A DNA stretch of 64,000 nt from Polyangiaceae bacterium (GTDB lineage: Bacteria; Myxococcota_A; Polyangia; Polyangiales; Polyangiaceae), in the NCBI GenBank assembly GCA_016712345.1, contig JADJRH010000011.1, positions 3,348,001 to 3,412,000 of the forward strand, read 5' to 3'. Positions 59,867-64,000 of this stretch are shown piece after piece (position 1 is the stretch's first letter; every line of letters begins with the position of its first letter). A model generated the notes under the pieces. The model searched no databases. It saw nothing but the letters and a program-made list of their open reading frames with translations, and had not been told where the DNA came from. The position numbers and the translations under genes are program-made.

Positions 59867-61948
59867 ATGGCCAGCGAGCTGCGATTCGACGGAAAAGTCG
59901 CGATCATCACCGGTGCGGGCAACGGTTTAGGCCGCGCACACGCGCTGCTTTTCGGCAGTCGTGGAGCAAAAGTTGTCGTCAACGACTTGGGTGGCAGCGC
60001 GTTCGGCGCAGGCAAAAGCTCTTCTGCCGCCGACAAAGTGGTTGAAGAGATCAAGGCACTTGGGGGCGAAGCGGTTGCCAACTACGACTCGGTGGAAGAC
60101 GGCGCCAAGATTGTACAAACCGCTCTCGACTCGTTTGGACGGGTAGATATTGTTGTCAACAATGCCGGCATTCTGCGCGACACAACCTTCCATAAAATGA
60201 CGCAGGACGATTGGGACTTGATTTATAAAGTCCACGTTCTCGGCGGCTTCAGGGTTACCCACGCGGCGTGGCCCCACCTTCGCGATCAAGGGTATGGTCG
60301 AGTGATCTTTACCGCTTCGGCCGCCGGCATTTATGGCAACTTTGGTCAAGCCAACTACAGCATGGCCAAACTCGGCTTGGTAGGCCTCTCCAACACCCTG
60401 GCGCTTGAAGGGAAAAAGCGCGGTGTACACGTAAACACCATCGCCCCCATCGCCGGCTCGCGCCTGACAGAAACGGTTCTACCCAAAGAGTTGATTGACG
60501 CGCTCAAGCCTGAATATGTGAGCCCGCTGGTCGCTTGGCTGTGCCACGAAAGCTGCACCGAAACGGGCGGTTTGTTTGAACTGGGCGGCGGATTTTTCTC
60601 CAAACTTCGCTGGGAGCGCACCGCGGGTGAAACCATTCGGCTCGGCCGCCCCATGACCGTAGAAGCGGTCAAAAACGCTTGGTCGAAAATTACAAGTTTT
60701 GAAAAATCTACCCATCCGCCCAACATTACAGATTCAATGGGCGCCGTTTTGGCCAACGTGCAGGCCGGCCCCAGCAAAGGTGGCAATCAGTTTATCGACG
60801 TGGACAAGGCCCACGGGTATGAATACCCGCCTGTCAAAGCCAAATACGACGAGCGCGACGTCGCCATTTACGCTCTCGGCGTTGGCGCCGCGCAAAATCC
60901 CCTCGACGAAGAAGAGCTTCGTTACGTGTATGAAATGCACCGTGAAGGCTTTGTGGTTCTACCCACGTTCGGCGTGGCGCCGGTGCTCAAAACTATTTTT
61001 GACCTTGCCAAACAGGGCATTCAGGCCCCGGGGATGAACTACGGGTTTGACCGGATCCTGCACGGCGAACAATACCTGGAGATCAAACGCCCGCTGCCTC
61101 AAAATGGCACGCTTGAACACCGCCTCAAGGTCAAAGACATTTTTGATAAAGGCAAAAACGCCCTCATTATCACCGAAGTAAAGAGCTACGACGACCAGGG
61201 AGATCTGCTCATGGTCAACGAGCTTACCACTGTGGTGCGCGGCGCCGGTGGATGGGGAGGTGACCGCGGACCTTCCGCCGACATCAATACTGCGCCCGAT
61301 CGCGCCCCCGATGCCACAATTGAAGAGCGCATCAGCGAAAATCAAGCTCTCCTCTATCGCCTTTCAGGTGATTGGAATCCGCTCCACGCAGATCCGTCGT
61401 TCGCCACCGCATTTGGCTTTCCAAAGCCCATTTTGCATGGCTTGTGTACATTTGGGTATGCCGCCCGTCACGTTGTCAAGTCGTTCGCCAAAAACCGTGA
61501 CGCGCGCTACTTCAAGAGCATTAAGGCTCGTTTCGCCGACAGTGTTTTCCCGGGTGAAACACTCATTACAGAAATGTGGAAAGAGAGCGACGGTAAGGTT
61601 ATTTTCCGCTGCAAAGTGAAGGAGCGCGACAAGGTTGTGATCTCCAATGCCGCGGTAGAACTGTACGCCGAAATCCCGCAAAAGAAAGCCGCTCCCAAGG
61701 CTCAAGCCCCGGCCGCCGCCAAACCGGCCGCCGCCGCTTCCGCCCCGGCGTCCACGGATCCGACAAGCTCCGACATCTTCGCCGGAATTGGTAAATACAT
61801 CACCAAAAACCCGGAACTTGCCGCCAAAGTTGCCACGGTTTACCTGTTTAACCTGAAGGGCCCCGACAGCGCTTGGACGGTTGACCTGAAAAACGGATCG
61901 GGAAGTGTCAAGTCGGGCGCACCTGACAAAGCCGACTGCACGCTTTAA
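59867..61948 (+). CDS. Multidomain beta-oxidation enzyme: SDR dehydrogenase - hydratase 2 - SCP2, cut by an in-frame TAA
   Basis: The start is ATG 59867 with GAGG upstream. Residues ~1-290 are a short-chain dehydrogenase: KVAIITGAGNGLGRAH (NAD-binding), VVNNAGIL, and the Ser-Tyr-Lys centre in TASAAGIYGNFGQANYSMAK. Residues ~320-600 are the hotdog hydratase-2 pair with YRLSGDWNPLHADPSFATAF, the (R)-hydroxyacyl-CoA hydratase signature. An Ala/Pro linker (~605-640) leads into an SCP2 domain (FAGIGKYITKNPELAAKV, then VDLKNGSGSV). The protein stops at TAA 61946-61948 after DKADCTL, but the same frame continues into the rest of that SCP2 domain and two more. The plan matches peroxisomal multifunctional enzyme 2 (HSD17B4). 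It should act in (R)-specific acyl-CoA oxidation. The stop may be an error or a real nonsense change. Confidence 0.85.
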   Translation: MASELRFDGKVAIITGAGNGLGRAHALLFGSRGAKVVVNDLGGSAFGAGKSSSAADKVVEEIKALGGEAVANYDSVEDGAKIVQTALDSFGRVDIVVNNAGILRDTTFHKMTQDDWDLIYKVHVLGGFRVTHAAWPHLRDQGYGRVIFTASAAGIYGNFGQANYSMAKLGLVGLSNTLALEGKKRGVHVNTIAPIAGSRLTETVLPKELIDALKPEYVSPLVAWLCHESCTETGGLFELGGGFFSKLRWERTAGETIRLGRPMTVEAVKNAWSKITSFEKSTHPPNITDSMGAVLANVQAGPSKGGNQFIDVDKAHGYEYPPVKAKYDERDVAIYALGVGAAQNPLDEEELRYVYEMHREGFVVLPTFGVAPVLKTIFDLAKQGIQAPGMNYGFDRILHGEQYLEIKRPLPQNGTLEHRLKVKDIFDKGKNALIITEVKSYDDQGDLLMVNELTTVVRGAGGWGGDRGPSADINTAPDRAPDATIEERISENQALLYRLSGDWNPLHADPSFATAFGFPKPILHGLCTFGYAARHVVKSFAKNRDARYFKSIKARFADSVFPGETLITEMWKESDGKVIFRCKVKERDKVVISNAAVELYAEIPQKKAAPKAQAPAAAKPAAAASAPASTDPTSSDIFAGIGKYITKNPELAAKVATVYLFNLKGPDSAWTVDLKNGSGSVKSGAPDKADCTL

Positions 61949-62914
61949 CTGACCGACGGCGACTTCATGGACATGTGCACCGGCAAAGCCGACCCGCAAA
62001 AGCTCTACTTTGGCGGAAAGCTCAAAATTTCGGGCAATGTCATGGCTTCGCAAAAGCTCGACTTCCTGAAAAAGATGGACCCGCAAATGGTCCTCGACTC
62101 CATGAAGGAGCGATTGGGTAGTTCAGGTGCGGCGGCCCCTGCGGCGGCGCCTGCTCCTGAAAAAACGGCCCCCGCTCAGGCAGAAGGTGGAAGCGCCGAC
62201 GTGTTTATCGCCATTCGCGATCACGTTGAAAAACACCCTGAACTCGCTGCCAAAATTCAAACGGTCTTCCAGTTTAAACTCAAGAGCCCCGAAAGCACCT
62301 ACGTGCTCGATCTGAAAAACGGGAAAGGCTCTGTCAGTGAAGGCACGGTTGAAAAAGCCGACTGTACATTGGAGTTGAGCGACGCCGACTTCATTGGCAT
62401 GGCAACGGGTAAACTTGACGCTCAAAAGCTCTTTTTCGGGGGTCAACTCAAGATCTCCGGCAACGTGATGGCTTCTCAAAAGCTCATGTTCCTCAAAGAG
62501 ATTGACCAAGAAGCGGCCAAAAAAGCGGTGCTCGCGGCCCGTCAAAAAGGGGAGGCTCCCAAAGCCGCCGCCCCCGTCGCCGAGGCGAAAGGTTCGGCAA
62601 CACCCTCGATTATTGAAGCTCTCAAGGCGCGCCTCGCCCAAAATCCGGCGCTCGCCAAAGAGGTTGACGCGGTGATCGAACTTCGCCTCACGTCACCCGA
62701 TGCCGAGTGGACCCTCGACATGAAAGCCGGCGAAGTGCGCATCGGCCGCAGCAAAGGCGCGGATGCTGTTCTGACCTTGTCCGATGCCGATTTCGGAGCC
62801 ATGGTAAAGGGCTCCGAACCCGCCGCCCACCTTTTCCAAACCGGAAGGTTGCGCGTGGACGGCGACGTTCGAGTGGCTGCAAACAAGCTCGGTTTTCTAA
62901 AAGGTCTAGTCTGA
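61949..62914 (+). pseudogene. In-frame continuation: rest of SCP2 domain 1, then SCP2 domains 2 and 3
   Basis: In the same frame after the TAA, LTDGDFMDMCTGKADPQKLY and KISGNVMASQKLDFLKK complete the first SCP2 domain; the ATG at 61967 is only a convenient internal start. A second SCP2 domain follows (FIAIRDHVEKHPELAAKIQ, DCTLELSDADFIGMATGKLD, KISGNVMASQKLMFL) and a third, shorter one (ALKARLAQNPALAKEVDAV, AVLTLSDADFGAMVKG). Alignment of domain 1 with domain 2 puts the stop exactly where domain 2 has Glu (GAA), so GAA to TAA is the simplest cause. Intact, the protein would carry three lipid-binding SCP2 modules. Confidence 0.75.
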
Positions 62915-63009
62915 TATTCCTTCCCGTGGGTGCGTACACAACGCATCCGCGGGAACATCACGTAACGTCGTTCGTCGGTGGTTCAGTAGAGTTTGAAAGG
63001 AGCGCGGTA

Positions 63010-64000
63010 ATGGGCCGTAAAGTCAATGTGATCGGCGTGGGTATGGTCAAATTCCAAAAACCCGGCGCAAGCGACGACTACCACGTGATGGCTTCCAAAG
63101 CCGCGCGCGCCGCACTTGCCGACGCCAAAGTAGAATATGGAGACGTTGAGCAGGCGTACGCCGGGTATGTTTTCGGCGACTCCACGTGTGGGCAACGCGC
63201 CATTTACGAGGTGGGCCTCACCGGCATTCCGGTATTCAACGTTAATAACAACTGCGCCACGGGTTCTACCGCTTTGTACTTGGGCCGCCAAGCCATTGAA
63301 GGCGGTCTGGCAGAATGTGTACTCGTTGTCGGTTTTGAACAAATGGAGAAAGGCGCGCTCGGCTCCAAATTCAACGACCGCACCAACCCCATGGACCAAC
63401 ATGCCGGTGTGATGGGTCGAGTTCAGGGGTTTAACCAGGCTCCACCCACCGCTCAGATGTTCGGCGGCGCCGGTCGCGAGTACCGCTGGAGGTATGGAGC
63501 AAAGCGCGAAACCTTCGGCAAAATTGCTGAAAAAGCGCGCGCCCACGCTTCCAAAAATCCGTTTGCGCTTTTCAACGAAAAGCTCAGCCTCGAAGAGGTC
63601 ATGGCCTCCCCTGAAGTGTTTGACCCGCTCACCCGCTTCCAGTGTTGTCCGCCCACCTGCGGTGCCGCCGCCGCCGTTTTGTGCTCTGAAGACTTTGCCA
63701 AGCGCAAGGGCATTGCCAACGCTGTGTACATCGCCGGTCAAGCCATGACTACCGATTACAAGTCGAGTTTCGGCGACAGCATGATCAAGATGATCGGGTA
63801 TGACATGGCCAAAGCCGCCGCCGACAAAGTGTACGAACAAACGGGCATCGGCCCCAAAGACGTTCAAGTGGTAGAACTGCACGACTGTTTTACCGCGAAC
63901 GAACTCCTTACCTACGAGGCGATCGGCCTCTGCAAAGAGGGCGAAGCTGAAAAATTCATTTGGGAAGGTGACAACACCTATGGTGGTAAGTTTGTCACCA
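63010..64000 (+). CDS. SCPx-type thiolase (3' partial)
   Basis: The start is ATG 63010 with AAGGAG 8 bases upstream; the frame is open to the window end (330 codons). The product begins KVNVIGVGMVKFQKPGASDD and has NVNNNCATGSTALYLGRQAI (the active-site Cys motif CATGSTAL near residue 83), FGGAGREYRWRYG and a later VVELHDCFTANELLTYEAIG (the H-D-C-F thiolase motif near 290). This matches the SCPx/non-specific lipid-transfer thiolase group, which cleaves branched or sterol side-chain 3-oxoacyl-CoA. Its place directly after an SDR-hydratase-SCP2 protein makes a complete (R)-type beta-oxidation set likely. Confidence 0.9.
   Translation, partial: MGRKVNVIGVGMVKFQKPGASDDYHVMASKAARAALADAKVEYGDVEQAYAGYVFGDSTCGQRAIYEVGLTGIPVFNVNNNCATGSTALYLGRQAIEGGLAECVLVVGFEQMEKGALGSKFNDRTNPMDQHAGVMGRVQGFNQAPPTAQMFGGAGREYRWRYGAKRETFGKIAEKARAHASKNPFALFNEKLSLEEVMASPEVFDPLTRFQCCPPTCGAAAAVLCSEDFAKRKGIANAVYIAGQAMTTDYKSSFGDSMIKMIGYDMAKAAADKVYEQTGIGPKDVQVVELHDCFTANELLTYEAIGLCKEGEAEKFIWEGDNTYGGKFVT

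Noticed and set aside
61946..61948. Recoding of the TAA as an amino acid
   Set aside because: TAA has no known bacterial recoding comparable to UGA-Sec, and no recoding element is visible; a base change is simpler.

Overview
This window looks like chromosome from a high-GC, Gram-negative bacterium of the Myxococcota (old deltaproteobacterial) type. The evidence is content: many exported lipoproteins with lipoboxes, two proteins with a MYXO-CTERM-like tail (small-residue helix then an Arg cluster), a MopE-type metal-binding repeat protein, an AgmX/PglI-like C-terminal domain, type IV pilus genes pilC and a pilS-like kinase, a decaheme outer-membrane cytochrome, and large TPR proteins. I cannot name the species. 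No rRNA, tRNA or CRISPR array was seen.

Layout. 1-14.6 kb: mostly envelope and secreted functions (TPR metallopeptidase, PHP hydrolase, flavin monooxygenase, lipoproteins, OmcA/MtrC-type decaheme cytochrome behind a candidate sigma-54 promoter, exported ArsC-like phosphatase-fold lipoprotein). 15-22.2 kb: Cys-rich MYXO-CTERM protein, a hairpin cluster, a beta-propeller/dihaem protein with a 51-aa lipoprotein gene missed by usual length cut-offs, then pilC-pilS and an MlaC-like protein. 22.2-43.2 kb: an accessory island carrying a candidate ATPase-TOPRIM pair (PARIS-like layout), a DUF6602-like protein, a DUF262/HNH (GmrSD-like) protein, a MazF-like toxin, two near-identical PD-(D/E)XK (Rpn-like) genes plus a truncated third, assorted cargo (VOC, methyltransferase, LysR/DoxX), and a dense family of dispersed repeats. 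43.5-54 kb: TPR protein, PilZ protein, a Septu-type pair (PtuA ATPase, PtuB HNH), serine hydrolase, ADP-ribosylglycohydrolase, MopE-like lipoprotein. 54.2-64 kb: housekeeping-like genes: ABC1/UbiB kinase, phosphohexomutase, prmC, GNAT enzyme, then a lipid beta-oxidation block made of an SDR-hydratase-SCP2 multidomain protein and an SCPx-type thiolase.

The most unusual material is the repeat system of the island. A ~65-bp module occurs seven times between 25.7 and 41.6 kb, always in the same orientation, in intergenic DNA and mostly near gene 3' ends. In three places it adjoins or lies close to a tandem array whose units are exactly 42 bp; a fourth 42-bp array has no module next to it. Two arrays contain a TTCCGAAC-C-GTTCGGAA dyad in every unit. 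I do not recognise this family.

Three coding sequences are broken by one base: the decaheme cytochrome tail (frameshift near 10510), a DNRLRE-type protein (frameshift near 22650) and the SCP2 multidomain protein (GAA to TAA at 61946). Assembly or sequencing error is a live explanation for all three and should be excluded before biological interpretation.
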